A stretch of DNA of 62,455 nucleotides from Actinomyces dentalis DSM 19115 (lineage in GTDB: Bacteria; Actinomycetota; Actinomycetes; Actinomycetales; Actinomycetaceae). Shown here in pieces: positions 9,447 through 17,755 of this stretch (within the stretch, counting starts at the first letter, position 1; each line of letters begins with the position of its first letter). Under the pieces are notes generated by a model. It was not told the DNA's origin and ran no database searches. It saw only the letters and a list, made by a program, of their open reading frames with translations. The stretch lies in contig NZ_AUBL01000024.1 of NCBI RefSeq assembly GCF_000429225.1, forward strand, positions 1 to 62,455, read 5' to 3'. The position numbers and the translations under genes are program-made.

Positions 9447-10472
9447 TCAGCAGGCCGCGCCGAGTGGGCCGGCCAGAAGGGCCGAGGCCTCCTGGCGGGC
9501 GGTGCCGGGCACAGCCAGCTCGGCCATCGCCGCCGGGATGGGGCGGCCCTTGGCCCGCATGGCCCGGCCCCAGAGCATGCCCGAGCGGTAGGAGGAGCGC
9601 ACCATGGGGCCGCTCATGACCGCCGGGATGCCCATCTCCTCGGCCGCGCCCGCCAGTTCGACGAACTCCTGGGGCTTGACCCACCGGTCGATGGGGTGGT
9701 GCAGCTTGGAGGGGCGCATGTACTGGGTGATGGTCAGGATGTCGACGCCGTGGTCCACGAGGTCCGCGATGGCCCGCTCGATCTCCGCCCGGGTCTCGCC
9801 CATGCCGAGGATGAGGTTGGACTTGGTCAGCAGGCCCGCCTCGGAGGCCCGGCGGAGCACGGACAGACTGCCCTCGTAGGAGAAGGCGGGGCGGATGCGC
9901 CTGAAGATGCGCGGAACCGTCTCCAGGTTGTGGGCGAAGACCTCGGGGGAGGCGGAGAAGACCTCCTCCAGGGCGGCCCGGTCGCCGCGGAAGTCGGGCA
10001 CGAGCAGCTCGACGCCGCAGCCGGGCGCCGCGGCGTGGATCTGCCGGGCGACCTCGGCGTAGAGCCAGGCGCCGCCGTCGGGCCGGTCATCGCGGGCGAC
10101 GCCGGTGACGGTGGCGTAGCGCAGCCGCATCTGCGCCACGGAGGCGGCCACGCGGGCGGGCTCGTCCTCGTCGTAGGCGGTGGGGCGGCCGGTGGCGATG
10201 TCGCAGAAGTCGCAGCGGCGGGTGCACATCTCCCCGCCGATGAGGAAGGAGGCCTCGCGGTCGTTCCAGCACTCGTAGATGTTGGGGCAGTTGGCCTCGG
10301 CGCACACGGTGTGCAGGCGCTTCTGCCTGACCATGCCCCGGACCTCCTGGTAGGTCTCGGAGATGACGGCCCGGGTCCGCAGCCACTTCGGCTTGCGCTC
10401 GATGGGCGTCTGGGCGTTGCGGGCCTCGACGCGCAGCAGCCTGCGCCCCTCGGGGGCGATCGCGTTGGTCAC
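9447..10472 (-). CDS. lipA: Lipoyl synthase
   Basis: 341 residues. A radical-SAM enzyme that inserts two sulfurs into octanoyl groups on lipoyl domains. Both iron-sulfur clusters are evident: the auxiliary cluster motif C-x4-C-x5-C in [12 protein letters not shown], and the radical-SAM motif CTRRCDFC. The C-terminal RSSYRSG serine motif, which ligates the auxiliary cluster, is also present. GTG at 10472 is the start. The gene lies 67 bases behind lipB, which supplies its octanoylated substrate, and on the same strand as sucB, whose lipoyl domain is a target. The C-terminus carries a slightly extended Ala-rich tail. Confidence 0.96.
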   Translation of the reverse strand: MTNAIAPEGRRLLRVEARNAQTPIERKPKWLRTRAVISETYQEVRGMVRQKRLHTVCAEANCPNIYECWNDREASFLIGGEMCTRRCDFCDIATGRPTAYDEDEPARVAASVAQMRLRYATVTGVARDDRPDGGAWLYAEVARQIHAAAPGCGVELLVPDFRGDRAALEEVFSASPEVFAHNLETVPRIFRRIRPAFSYEGSLSVLRRASEAGLLTKSNLILGMGETRAEIERAIADLVDHGVDILTITQYMRPSKLHHPIDRWVKPQEFVELAGAAEEMGIPAVMSGPMVRSSYRSGMLWGRAMRAKGRPIPAAMAELAVPGTARQEASALLAGPLGAAC

Positions 10473-10539
10473 GGCCGATTCCTCCTCTTCCTCCTCGTCG
10501 TCATCGAGTGCGGCCTCATCCTATGCCGCCGTCTGGGAC

Positions 10540-11328
10540 TCAAGGCCCAGGCGACGGCGGCCTCGGCGTGGCGTCGGCCACGAGGGGCGCCAGGCTCCGC
10601 TCCAGGGCCGCCGCGAGGGCGTCGGCCGGGTCCGCCGTCGCCAGGCGGCGGCCGGTCTCGGCGCTCAGCGACGTCACCCCGGCGTCGTCGATGCCGCAGG
10701 GGATGATGCGCGACAGGCTGAAGGCCTCCAGGTCGGGGTCCACGTTCAGGCCGATGCCGTGCATGGTCGCGCCCCGTGCCACGCGCACGCCCAGGGCGCA
10801 GATCTTGCGCTCCGGGCGGGGGACGGGCGCCGGAGGGCCAGGGCGCTTCGCCTCCGCCGTCGGCGCCTCCGGGCGGGGGGCGGGCGCCGGGGGACTGTCG
10901 GGGCCGGTGGGGTCGGCGGCGTCCGCGGGCACCCACACCCCCGAACGGCCCGCCACGCGCCGCGTGCCCACCCCGTAGGCGGCGCACACCTCCATGACGG
11001 CGGCCTCCAGGGCGCGCACGTACTTGATGACGTCGATGGGGCGGGCCAGGCGCACGATCGGGTAGACGGTCAGCTGCCCCGGGCCGTGCCAGGTGGTCTT
11101 CCCGCCGCGGTCGACGTCGATGACGGGCACGCCCTCGACGTCGTCGGAGGCCGGCCGCTCCCAGCTGTGGGTGCGGCGCCCGACGGTGTAGACGCTCTCG
11201 TGCTCGACCAGGATGAGGGTCGGGCCGCGACGGGCGGCGGCCACCTCGCCGTGCACCCGCCTCTGGAGGTCCCAGGCCTCGCGGTAGGGCACGAGCCGAG
11301 AGCCCAGATCGAGGTCGAGGCGCTGCAC
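10540..11328 (-). CDS. lipB: Octanoyl-ACP:protein octanoyltransferase with proline-rich insertion
   Basis: 262 residues. It transfers octanoate from acyl carrier protein to lipoyl domains, the first step of lipoate assembly. Recognised by [25 protein letters not shown], the catalytic lysine in ERKICALGV and the catalytic cysteine in IIPCGI. An insertion of about 35 residues rich in Pro/Ala/Glu separates RSGVWV from ERKICALGV, where other LipB proteins have a short turn, so the disordered stretch sits right before the catalytic lysine. The GTG start at 11328 follows a TAGACT box by six bases, suggesting a leaderless transcript for lipB-lipA-DUF4191. Confidence 0.94.
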   Translation of the reverse strand: MQRLDLDLGSRLVPYREAWDLQRRVHGEVAAARRGPTLILVEHESVYTVGRRTHSWERPASDDVEGVPVIDVDRGGKTTWHGPGQLTVYPIVRLARPIDVIKYVRALEAAVMEVCAAYGVGTRRVAGRSGVWVPADAADPTGPDSPPAPAPRPEAPTAEAKRPGPPAPVPRPERKICALGVRVARGATMHGIGLNVDPDLEAFSLSRIIPCGIDDAGVTSLSAETGRRLATADPADALAAALERSLAPLVADATPRPPSPGP

Positions 11329-11334
11329 CCGCGC

Positions 11335-11340
11335 AGTCTA
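11335..11340 (-). promoter_or_regulatory. Candidate leaderless -10 box of lipB
   Basis: TAGACT on the minus strand, six bases before the GTG start of lipB and with no Shine-Dalgarno in between. The layout matches that seen at the Trypco1 operon, DUF3000 and rel. Confidence 0.5.
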
Positions 11341-12140
11341 CCGGCGGCGCGTCGTCGTCATTCCCCGGAAGGTTATTCAGCGGGCGTCTGCTCGCTTTTC
11401 CGGGGGAGCGATGTGGTGATGGTCCGCTCCCATGGGGCGTGGTGAGCCTTTCTCGCCGGGACGCCGGGGGTGTTCCGGTGCGGGGTCGGCGTCGTGGTCC
11501 TCGTCGTCCGCCGCCCGGGGGAGTTGATTCGATGGTGCCGCCTCGTCCCGCGTCTCGCCGGGCGCGACCGCGCGGAGGCGCTCCACGAGAGCGCAGCCCG
11601 ACCCGCGGCGCTCCTCCCGGGGCCCGTGGCGGCGCGGTTTGTCCGAATCTGTTGCAAAGGCCCCCATCGCGCCGGAGCGCAGAGAGGGAATCGTTGATAT
11701 TCCGCGCTTCTGCCCGCGGTCGATCTCGCCGTGAAACGCCTTTGTGGCAGATTTGGACACGCCCCCGCCCCGGACCGCCCAAATCGGACCCCATGCGCCC
11801 CATGCGCCTCAGTGTTCCCGTTCTTCGGTGCGGCGCGGGGCCGCCCCTCGCCGCGGCGGCCGAACAGGGGCGGGGAATGGCGCCCCGGGAGGATCGTTCC
11901 GGCGCCCGCCCCGCATCAGCCTTATGAGAAGGGGTCGTTGAGGGCGGTGGGGCGCGGGGGCCGGCCGTGACGGCCCGCCTGAGTCGCCCCCGGGTGCGGT
12001 GGGGGGCGCTGGGCGCGGCGGGATCGGCGGGTCGGGCGTCGGGGACAGTCCGGGCGGCGGCGGGAGAGGTTCCGGCGCCCCCGCCCCCGCCGGTCGTCCC
12101 GCATGGTGGGACGGCGTCTCGCATGTCGTGACGCGCCCCG
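11341..12140. other. Non-coding accessory stretch between lipB and the kinase-like gene
   Basis: About 800 bases with no convincing gene. Open frames here overlap on both strands, give low-complexity Arg/Pro-rich products and match no family I know. It contains an imperfect inverted repeat (entered separately). It may be a decayed insertion, because neighbouring genes form a conserved lipoate/dehydrogenase cluster. Confidence 0.5.
11640..11759. repeat. Imperfect inverted repeat enclosing a nested palindrome
   Basis: The outer arms (11640-11661 and 11738-11759) pair over about 22 bases with a few mismatches; they share TGTCC, AATCTG and CAAAGGC blocks. An inner GGAAT...ATTCC hairpin sits in the middle. 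The layout resembles a MITE or a solo structured element. No flanking target duplication was identified. Confidence 0.5.
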
Positions 12141-12257
12141 GCCCGCGAGCACGTCACTTAACCCGCGAGATCGTACCCCAACCCGCGAGCACGTCACTTA
12201 ACCCGCGAGCACGTACCTCTGGCAGACGTGCTCGCGGGTTAAGTGACGATCTCGCGG
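12141..12257. repeat. 75-bp hairpin element A (32-11-32) with direct copies upstream
   Basis: Four consecutive 20-bp units start at 12141, 12161, 12181 and 12201; most read ACCCGCGAGCACGTCACTTA or a variant. The left arm 12183-12214 and right arm 12226-12257 are reverse complements at 30 of 32 positions around an 11-base loop (acctctggcag). The 32-base segment 12143-12174 is a further copy of the left arm, 40 bp upstream. The same geometry recurs at 21662 and 34017. Confidence 0.8.
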
Positions 12258-12459
12258 ACTCGGTCGGGGTCGGGGCGGGGCGCAGGCGTGGGCGGCGTCG
12301 GGGCGGGGCGCAGGCGTGGGCGGCGTCGGGGTTGAAAGGAACTCGGGTCCGGTCCGGACACTCGCGCATCTGCTCCAGGGAGGCCGGGCCGGGGGACCGG
12401 GGCCGAGTTATCCACAGATGTCGTCGAGGCTATGGTGGGACGGGGCCCTGGTGTGGACC

Positions 12460-14553
12460 ATGGGGGTCGTGAAGAGACCCCTGACACCATCCGCCGCCTC
12501 CGCGGATGAGACCGCATCTACAGGCGGAGCCGCTTTCATGGACGAGCCCGTCTTCACGGACGAGGCCGGGTTCATGGGCGGGGCCGACCTCGGGGACGAT
12601 GTCGTCTTCGCGGGCGGGGCCGCCTCCGCGGATGAGGGCGAGTTCTCGGACGAGGTTGTCTTCGCGGACGAGGCCGGGTTCTCAGGCGAGGTCGGACTCT
12701 CGGACGCGGTCGCGTTCCCGATCGTGCTTCCGGGCGGGGCCGGGTTCGCGGGCGGGGCCGACCCCGGGGATGAGGCCGCGTTCTCGGGAGCGTCCTCACC
12801 CGCGGACCCGTTCCGCCTCGCGGCTGTGCCCTCGCCCGGTGGTGCGACCTCGCCCGCGTCAGCATCCTCATTCGCGGACTCGACCTCCCCCGTGTCCGCA
12901 CTTTCGTCCGCGTCCGCGGTCTCGCCCGCGACCTCCCCCGCGGGCCCGCCCCGCCTCTTCCGCCGTCGGGCGCGCGGCGGGGACGAGCCCGTCGACCGCC
13001 TGGAGGACACGGGATTGTCGGCCGCGGACCGCGAGATCCTGGCTGACGCGGGCCTGGCCGTCGGGGCGCCCATGGGGCGCATCGGCCCGGACGGGCCGCG
13101 AGTGCTGCGCGGCCTGGACGGGGACGGGCGCGACGTCGTCGTCCACCTGCTCGACGTCCCCGAGGACGGCGGCGGGGCGCGCACGCTCCGGCGCCTGGCC
13201 GAGCTGCGGGCCCTGCGCCACCCCGCGCTGGCCCGCGTCCGGGAGGTCATCTCCCTGCCGGGCGATCGGGCCGTGGTCACCGTCGACCTCGTGCCCGGCG
13301 CGGACCTGGCCGTCGTGCTCGGCGCGCGCGGGTGCCTGACCCGCAGCGAGGCGGCCAGGCTGCTCGACGACGTCGGCTCGGCCCTGGCCCGCCTGCACGA
13401 GGCCGGGCTGGCCCACGGCGACGTCTCGAGCGCGAACGTCGTCATCACCACCGAGGGCGGGGCGGTGCTCATCGACCTGTTCGGCGGTGTCATGGAGACC
13501 GGCACGGGACGGTGGGCGGCCCCCGAGCGCGCCGGCGGCGGACCGGCGACGCCCGCCTCCGACGTCTACTCGCTGGGGGCGCTGCTGCGCAGCTGCGCCA
13601 CCGGCACGGCGGTGCTCGGCGAGCGCCTGGACCGGGTTCTGGCCGACGTGCTCGTTGACGACCCCGCGCGGCGGCCCACCGCGAGGGCGCTGGCCGCCAG
13701 GGCGCCCGAGGTCGGCGCGCCCGGCGTCATCGAGCTGCCCGACGGCGCCCGCCTGGCCGCCGGGGCTCTGCGGGCGGCGGCGGCCGTGCCCACGCGGCAG
13801 ATCGGCTCGCGGCGCGGCGGCAGGCGCCTCCCGGCGTTCCGCGGCGGGAGGCTCGCGGCGCGGGCGGCGGCGGTCCTGGGCGCCCTCGTCTTCGTGGGGG
13901 CCCTGGCGGCCCTCGGCCCGTGGCCGCGACTGCGCCAGGCGATCGGCTCCGTGCTGTCCGGCGGGGCGGCGCCGGCCGCTCCGGTCGCGTCGGCCGCGGA
14001 GAGCGGGGCGACGGCCGGGACGGCCGGGGGCGCCGAGGCGGCGGGCGCGTCCGCGGCGTCGGAGAGCGCGGCGTCAGCTGATCCCGCCGGTCCGACGGCG
14101 CCGTCCGGTCCCGCGGCCCCGGCCGATCCCACCGATTCGGCGACCCCGGCCGACTCGGCCGACCTGGTCGCGGTCGTCACCTCCCTGAGCTCGGCCCGCG
14201 ACGGGGCCCTGGAGACGGGCGACCCGGCGGCCCTCGCGGCGACGACGGTGCCCGGGTCCCCGGCGGCGCAGGCGGACGAGGAGATGCTGACGGCGCTGAG
14301 GGACAGCGGCGAGACGGTCTCGGATCTGGAGACCTCCGTGTCGGGGGTCGAGGAGGTTGCGGTGCCCGCCGACTGCGCCGCGCGCTGGCCCGACGCCGTG
14401 GCGGTCCGTCTCAGCCGGGCCCAGCAGCCCTCGACGCGCACGGCCGCCGACGGCACGAGCCGCACCGTGCCGGCCCAGGCCTCGCACGAGATCATCCTCA
14501 TCCTGGTCCCCGACCCGTGGCGCGTCGCGGAGGTGCTCCCCGCCGAGCAATAA
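12460..14553 (+). CDS. Membrane-anchored kinase-like protein, probable pseudokinase
   Basis: About 697 residues from ATG 12460; the start is uncertain, since in-frame ATG 12418 and GTG 12451 also exist and none has a clear ribosome site. Residues 1-165 are low-complexity, Asp/Glu/Gly/Ala-rich degenerate repeats. A protein-kinase fold follows (about 185-420): LAHGDVSSANVVI in the catalytic-loop position (HGD for HRD, with the Asn), VLIDLFGG in the DFG position, RWAAPERA as the APE motif, then DVYSLGALL. The beta-3 lysine position reads VVVHLL, His for Lys, and the glycine loop is degenerate, so catalysis is doubtful. One membrane helix (VLGALVFVGALAALGPW, about 480) leads to an external Ala/Ser/Pro linker and a small C-terminal domain (DLVAVVTSLSSARDGALETG to the end). 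The architecture resembles actinobacterial Pkn-type sensors; the role may be scaffolding at the envelope. Confidence 0.75.
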   Translation: MGVVKRPLTPSAASADETASTGGAAFMDEPVFTDEAGFMGGADLGDDVVFAGGAASADEGEFSDEVVFADEAGFSGEVGLSDAVAFPIVLPGGAGFAGGADPGDEAAFSGASSPADPFRLAAVPSPGGATSPASASSFADSTSPVSALSSASAVSPATSPAGPPRLFRRRARGGDEPVDRLEDTGLSAADREILADAGLAVGAPMGRIGPDGPRVLRGLDGDGRDVVVHLLDVPEDGGGARTLRRLAELRALRHPALARVREVISLPGDRAVVTVDLVPGADLAVVLGARGCLTRSEAARLLDDVGSALARLHEAGLAHGDVSSANVVITTEGGAVLIDLFGGVMETGTGRWAAPERAGGGPATPASDVYSLGALLRSCATGTAVLGERLDRVLADVLVDDPARRPTARALAARAPEVGAPGVIELPDGARLAAGALRAAAAVPTRQIGSRRGGRRLPAFRGGRLAARAAAVLGALVFVGALAALGPWPRLRQAIGSVLSGGAAPAAPVASAAESGATAGTAGGAEAAGASAASESAASADPAGPTAPSGPAAPADPTDSATPADSADLVAVVTSLSSARDGALETGDPAALAATTVPGSPAAQADEEMLTALRDSGETVSDLETSVSGVEEVAVPADCAARWPDAVAVRLSRAQQPSTRTAADGTSRTVPAQASHEIILILVPDPWRVAEVLPAEQ

Positions 14554-14583
14554 GGGCGGCTCGGCTCGCGAGGCGCGCCGGTA

Positions 14584-14625
14584 GCAACTCAAGTTGACAA
14601 TACGGGACTTGTCAACTTAAGTTGC
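14584..14625 (+). promoter_or_regulatory. Operator-promoter of the HTH / Clp_N operon
   Basis: Two 17-base arms, 14584-14600 and 14609-14625, are reverse complements at 16 of 17 positions around an 8-base spacer. A TTGACA -35 (14594-14599) and a TTAAGT -10 (14617-14622), 17 bases apart, lie inside the arms. The -10 ends seven bases before the ATG, so the mRNA should be leaderless. The HTH protein encoded next is the obvious candidate to bind it and repress its own operon. Confidence 0.75.
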
Positions 14626-14629
14626 ACTC

Positions 14630-14878
14630 ATGGAAGCCGTCACCATCGCCTCCACGGCCGCCGACACCGCCGACCCCGCCGCCGGACTTCGCGCAGTCGC
14701 CGCCCTGCGGCGTCTGACCGACACCCTCGAGCTCGCCCAGGTCGAGGCCGGGCTGGCCGCCGGCATGGGCTGGAGGGAGATCGCCGAGCACCTCGGCGTC
14801 ACCCGGCAGGCCGTCCACAAGAAGTACGCCAAGCGGGTCGACCCCCGCCTCGCCCGACACCCGAGGAAGCGCTCATGA
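14630..14878 (+). CDS. Small helix-turn-helix protein
   Basis: 82 residues. An N-terminal helix (AAGLRAVAALRRLTDTLELA) precedes a HTH, MGWREIAEHLGVTRQAVHKK (about 49-68), where VTRQAVHKK is the recognition helix. A basic tail follows. It overlaps the double-Clp_N gene by four bases (ATGA). Such small HTH proteins often precede Clp_N-domain genes in actinobacteria and probably act as local regulators. The promoter immediately upstream is wholly covered by a long inverted repeat, so autoregulation is likely, but this is inference. The ATG lies seven bases after the -10 with no ribosome site, so leaderless translation is expected. Confidence 0.8.
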   Translation: MEAVTIASTAADTADPAAGLRAVAALRRLTDTLELAQVEAGLAAGMGWREIAEHLGVTRQAVHKKYAKRVDPRLARHPRKRS

Positions 14879-15855
14879 GCACCTGCACCCACATCTGGAC
14901 CTGGCTGTCCGCCGCCCGCAGCGAGGCCATCCTGGCCCGGCACCCGCGCATCGAGGAGACCGACCTCCTCCTGGGGCTGCTGGCCCAGGGCGGGCCGGTC
15001 GCCCGGACCCTGGGCGCCGCCGGCGTCGGCCTGGCCCGGGCCCGGTCGGCGGCGACGGATCTCGACGACGCCGACCTGGCCGGGGCGAACATCCCGGTGC
15101 CCCGGGGACTGCGCCCCCGGCGGCTGCTCGTGAGCCTGGCCGTCGTGCAGGCGGACGTCGACCTCGACCTGGCGCCCGGCGCCGAGGACGTGGTCTTCGA
15201 GCGCAGGGGCCGGGTCCGCTCCGACCGCCAGGCCCTCCTCGCGCTCACGGCCGGCCCGCGCACGGCGTCCTCCCGCCTGCTCGACCACCTGGGCGTCGAC
15301 GTCCCCGAACTGCGCCGCCGGTTGAAGACCGGGGCCCGCGAGCGCGTCGCGGGAGCCCGGACCGTCCCCGTTCCGCAGGACCTCCGCCGCGAGGGCATGG
15401 AGCGGGCCCGGCGCCTGGACCACTTCGTCTGCGCGCCGCCGGAGGTGCTGCGGGGGATCCTCGCCGACCCCGACCGGCTGGGCCAGTGGATGGAGCTGGG
15501 AACGGACGTCGTCGTGGAGTCCGGGTCGGGCCGGGTCGTGACCGAGTGGCGCAGGGGCCGCCGGGCCGTGCGCCTGCGCCACAGCCTGGCCTGCGAGGGG
15601 GAGTCCATCGTCTGGCGGGAGGAGGTCCTCACGGGCCGCTGGGCCGACCGGCTCTCCGCGGTGCGGCGGATCGACCTTGAGGGCGTCGACGGCGGCGCGC
15701 TCGTGCGCCTCACCCTCTTCACCCGGGCCTTCGGCCTTCTGGGACGCGTCCTCGCCCCCGTCTTCGGGAACCGCCGGTGGGGGTTCGGGATGAGGCAGCA
15801 GCTCATGGTGGTCGCCGGGCTGGCGGCCGACGATTTGGCGGGTCTGCGCCGCTGA
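14875..15855 (+). CDS. Double Clp_N-domain protein with C-terminal SRPBCC-like domain
   Basis: 326 residues. The N-terminal half has two Clp amino-terminal-like repeats: ILARHPRIEETDLLLGLL at about 20-37, followed by ARTLGAAGVGLARARSA; and SDRQALLALTAG around 118, followed by SSRLLDHLGVDVPEL. There is no AAA+ ATPase, so this is not a chaperone but a binding module of the type that recruits substrates in ClpC. The C-terminal half (about 175-325) resembles SRPBCC/polyketide-cyclase folds (RRLDHFVCAPPEVLRGIL at its start, GRVVTEWRRGRR), with a hydrophobic end. It is translated with the HTH regulator. A ligand-binding or protein-quality role is possible; the exact function is unknown. Confidence 0.72.
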   Translation: MSTCTHIWTWLSAARSEAILARHPRIEETDLLLGLLAQGGPVARTLGAAGVGLARARSAATDLDDADLAGANIPVPRGLRPRRLLVSLAVVQADVDLDLAPGAEDVVFERRGRVRSDRQALLALTAGPRTASSRLLDHLGVDVPELRRRLKTGARERVAGARTVPVPQDLRREGMERARRLDHFVCAPPEVLRGILADPDRLGQWMELGTDVVVESGSGRVVTEWRRGRRAVRLRHSLACEGESIVWREEVLTGRWADRLSAVRRIDLEGVDGGALVRLTLFTRAFGLLGRVLAPVFGNRRWGFGMRQQLMVVAGLAADDLAGLRR

Positions 15856-15868
15856 CTCTCAGGCGTGC

Positions 15869-15906
15869 GCGTCGGTCGGGCGGCCCGCGGCCCGCCCGAC
15901 CGACGC
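15869..15906 (+). terminator. Strong hairpin after the Clp_N gene
   Basis: GCGTCGGTCGGGCGG and its exact reverse complement (15-bp stem) flank an 8-base loop, starting 13 bases after the stop. A further partial copy of the right arm occurs near 15948-15960. There is no U-run. Confidence 0.6.
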
Positions 15907-15973
15907 GGGCCGGGCAGATGGGCGCTCGCGGGCTGGATCGGGGCCCGCGGGTCGCCCGACCGACGCCGATCCG

Positions 15974-16136
15974 GGGCGCAGCCGGCTGAAAAAGGTGGCT
16001 CCCGCGTATCTTTCAGGCGCCCGGGGGTCTTGTGCGCGCGAAGAATGGCGTCATACCGCCACTGCGTGTTCGCCGACCGGGGGAGTGGGCGCTTAAAAGT
16101 ATGCGAGAGCCACCTTTTTCAGCCGGCCGCTGCGCC
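15974..16136. repeat. Long imperfect inverted repeat between the Clp_N gene and sucB
   Basis: Arms 15981-16001 and 16107-16127 are perfect 21-base reverse complements (GCCGGCTGAAAAAGGTGGCT and one more base). Pairing continues inward with mismatches (CGCGTATCTTT against AAAAGTATGCG, then GGCGCCC against GGGCGCT) and outward through a GGCGCAG block. The right end touches the sucB stop codon at 16137. It could be a terminator in both directions or a MITE-like element; its length of about 160 bp and nested pairing are unusual for a terminator. Confidence 0.65.
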
Positions 16137-17714
16137 TCACAGGCCGAGTTCGCCGGCGAAGTCGCCCTCCTCCAGGCGCTTCTTGACGGTCATGAGGTAG
16201 CGGGCCGCGTCCGCGCCGTCGACCAGCCGGTGGTCGTAGGACAGGGCCAGGTGGCACACCGACCGCACGGCGATCGCCTCGTTGCCGTCGGCGTCGGCGA
16301 CCACGCGCGGCTGCTTGGTGATCGCGCCCAGGCCGAGGATGGCGACCTCGGGCTGGTTGATGATCGGGGTGTCGAACAGGGCGCCGCCGGAGCCGGTGTT
16401 GGTGATGGTGAAGGTCGAGCCGCTCAGCTCGTCGGGGTCGACCTTGCCGGCGCGGGTGCGGGCGGCCAGGTCGTTGATGCGCCTGGCCAGGCCGGGGATG
16501 TTGAGGTCGCCGGCGTTCTTGACCACGGGCACGAGCAGGCCGCGCGGGGTGTCGACCGCGATGCCGATGTGCTCGACGTCGTGGTAGGTGACCTGCTTGT
16601 CGTCGATCGTCGCGTTGAGCTTCGGGTGGGCCTTGAGCGCCTCGGTGGCCGCGGCCACGAAGAAGGGCAGGAAGGTGAGCTTCGTGCCGTTCTTGGCCAG
16701 GAAGCCGTCCTTGGCGCGGGCGCGCAGGGAGGCGACGCGGGTGACGTCGACCTCGACGACGGTGGTCAGCTGCGCGGAGGTGCGCAGCGAGTCGATCATG
16801 CGCTCGGCGATGATCTGGCGCAGGCGACTCATCTTCTCCGTCCTGCCGCGCAGCGTCGTGTCGACGGCGGGCCGGGCCGGCGCGGCGGGGGCGGGCGCGG
16901 CCGGGCCCGCGGGAGTCGCGGGGGCCGGGGCGGACGCCGCGGCAGCCCGCGCCTCGGCCGCCCTCCTGGTCTCCTCGGCCGCGGCGGCGGCCTTCTGGAC
17001 GTCCTCCTTGCGGATGCGCCCGCCCACACCGGTGCCGGTGACGGCGGCCAGGTCCACGCCCTTGTCGCGCGCCAGCTTGCGCACGATCGGGGTGACGTAG
17101 GCGGCGGAGGCGACGGCGGGAGCCGCGGGAGCGGCGGCGGGTGCGGCCGGGCTCGTGGGAGCCGCGGGCTGGACGGGAGCCGGCTCAGGCCGGGCGGGCT
17201 GGGCCGGGATCGCAGCGGAGGCGGGGGCCGGGACGGCGGGCGTCGCCGCGGTTGTGGCAGGGTCCGCGGGAGCCGGGGCGGACTGAGCCGGGGCGGCCGG
17301 GCCCGTGGGAGCCGGGGGCTGAGCCGGGGCGGCCGGGCCCGTGGGAGCCGGGGGCTGAGCGGGGGCCGGTGCGGCGGGCGCCGGGGCGGGCCGAGCGGGC
17401 TCCGCCGTCGCGGGTGCTGGCGCCGGCGCGGACGCGGCCGGGGCCGCGGGGGCTGGCGCGGCGGGGGAGGCCTCGGAGGGATCGCCGATGATCGCCAGGA
17501 CTGTGCCGACGTTGACGGTCTCGTCCTCGGGCACGAGGATCTTCAGGACGGTGCCGGCCACGGGGGAGGGGACCTCGGTGTCGACCTTGTCGGTGGCGAC
17601 CTCGAGCAGCGGCTCGTCGACCTCGACGGAGTCGCCCACGGCCTTGAGCCAGGAGGAGACGGTCCCCTCGGTGACGGACTCGCCCAGCGCGGGCATTTTC
17701 ACGGACTCGGACAT
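16137..17714 (-). CDS. sucB: 2-oxoacid dehydrogenase E2 (dihydrolipoamide acyltransferase)
   Basis: 525 residues. One N-terminal lipoyl domain (lysine in [11 protein letters not shown]), a very long Ala/Pro linker (about 85-255), a peripheral-subunit binding domain ([17 protein letters not shown] to GRIRKEDV), a second linker, then the acyltransferase core with the catalytic [16 protein letters not shown] motif. It transfers acyl groups to CoA within a pyruvate or 2-oxoglutarate dehydrogenase complex. In actinobacteria the E2 at this locus beside lpdA, lipB and lipA can serve pyruvate dehydrogenase, so the substrate is open. It lies 41 bases after lpdA and is probably cotranscribed. The linker is coded by repetitive DNA and is unusually long. 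Confidence 0.94.
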   Translation of the reverse strand: MSESVKMPALGESVTEGTVSSWLKAVGDSVEVDEPLLEVATDKVDTEVPSPVAGTVLKILVPEDETVNVGTVLAIIGDPSEASPAAPAPAAPAASAPAPAPATAEPARPAPAPAAPAPAQPPAPTGPAAPAQPPAPTGPAAPAQSAPAPADPATTAATPAVPAPASAAIPAQPARPEPAPVQPAAPTSPAAPAAAPAAPAVASAAYVTPIVRKLARDKGVDLAAVTGTGVGGRIRKEDVQKAAAAAEETRRAAEARAAAASAPAPATPAGPAAPAPAAPARPAVDTTLRGRTEKMSRLRQIIAERMIDSLRTSAQLTTVVEVDVTRVASLRARAKDGFLAKNGTKLTFLPFFVAAATEALKAHPKLNATIDDKQVTYHDVEHIGIAVDTPRGLLVPVVKNAGDLNIPGLARRINDLAARTRAGKVDPDELSGSTFTITNTGSGGALFDTPIINQPEVAILGLGAITKQPRVVADADGNEAIAVRSVCHLALSYDHRLVDGADAARYLMTVKKRLEEGDFAGELGL

Positions 17715-17755
17715 GGCTGTCTTTCCTCAATCTCTCTGCGCTGCTGGCCCGCGGC

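Noticed and set aside
11377..11927. Overlapping open frames on both strands between lipB and the kinase-like gene
   Set aside because: Products are Arg/Pro-rich, unrelated to any known family, and cover an inverted repeat; neither strand has a ribosome site.
12141..12220. 20-bp regular repeats resembling a CRISPR array
   Set aside because: Units are contiguous with no unique spacers, the set ends in an inverted copy, and no cas gene is present.
12408..12416. Perfect DnaA box TTATCCACA
   Set aside because: A single box with no cluster, no AT-rich stretch and no dnaA/dnaN nearby does not make an origin.
12408..13505. 365-residue minus-strand open frame opposite the kinase-like gene
   Set aside because: The plus strand encodes recognisable kinase motifs; the minus frame is low complexity and mirrors the repeats.
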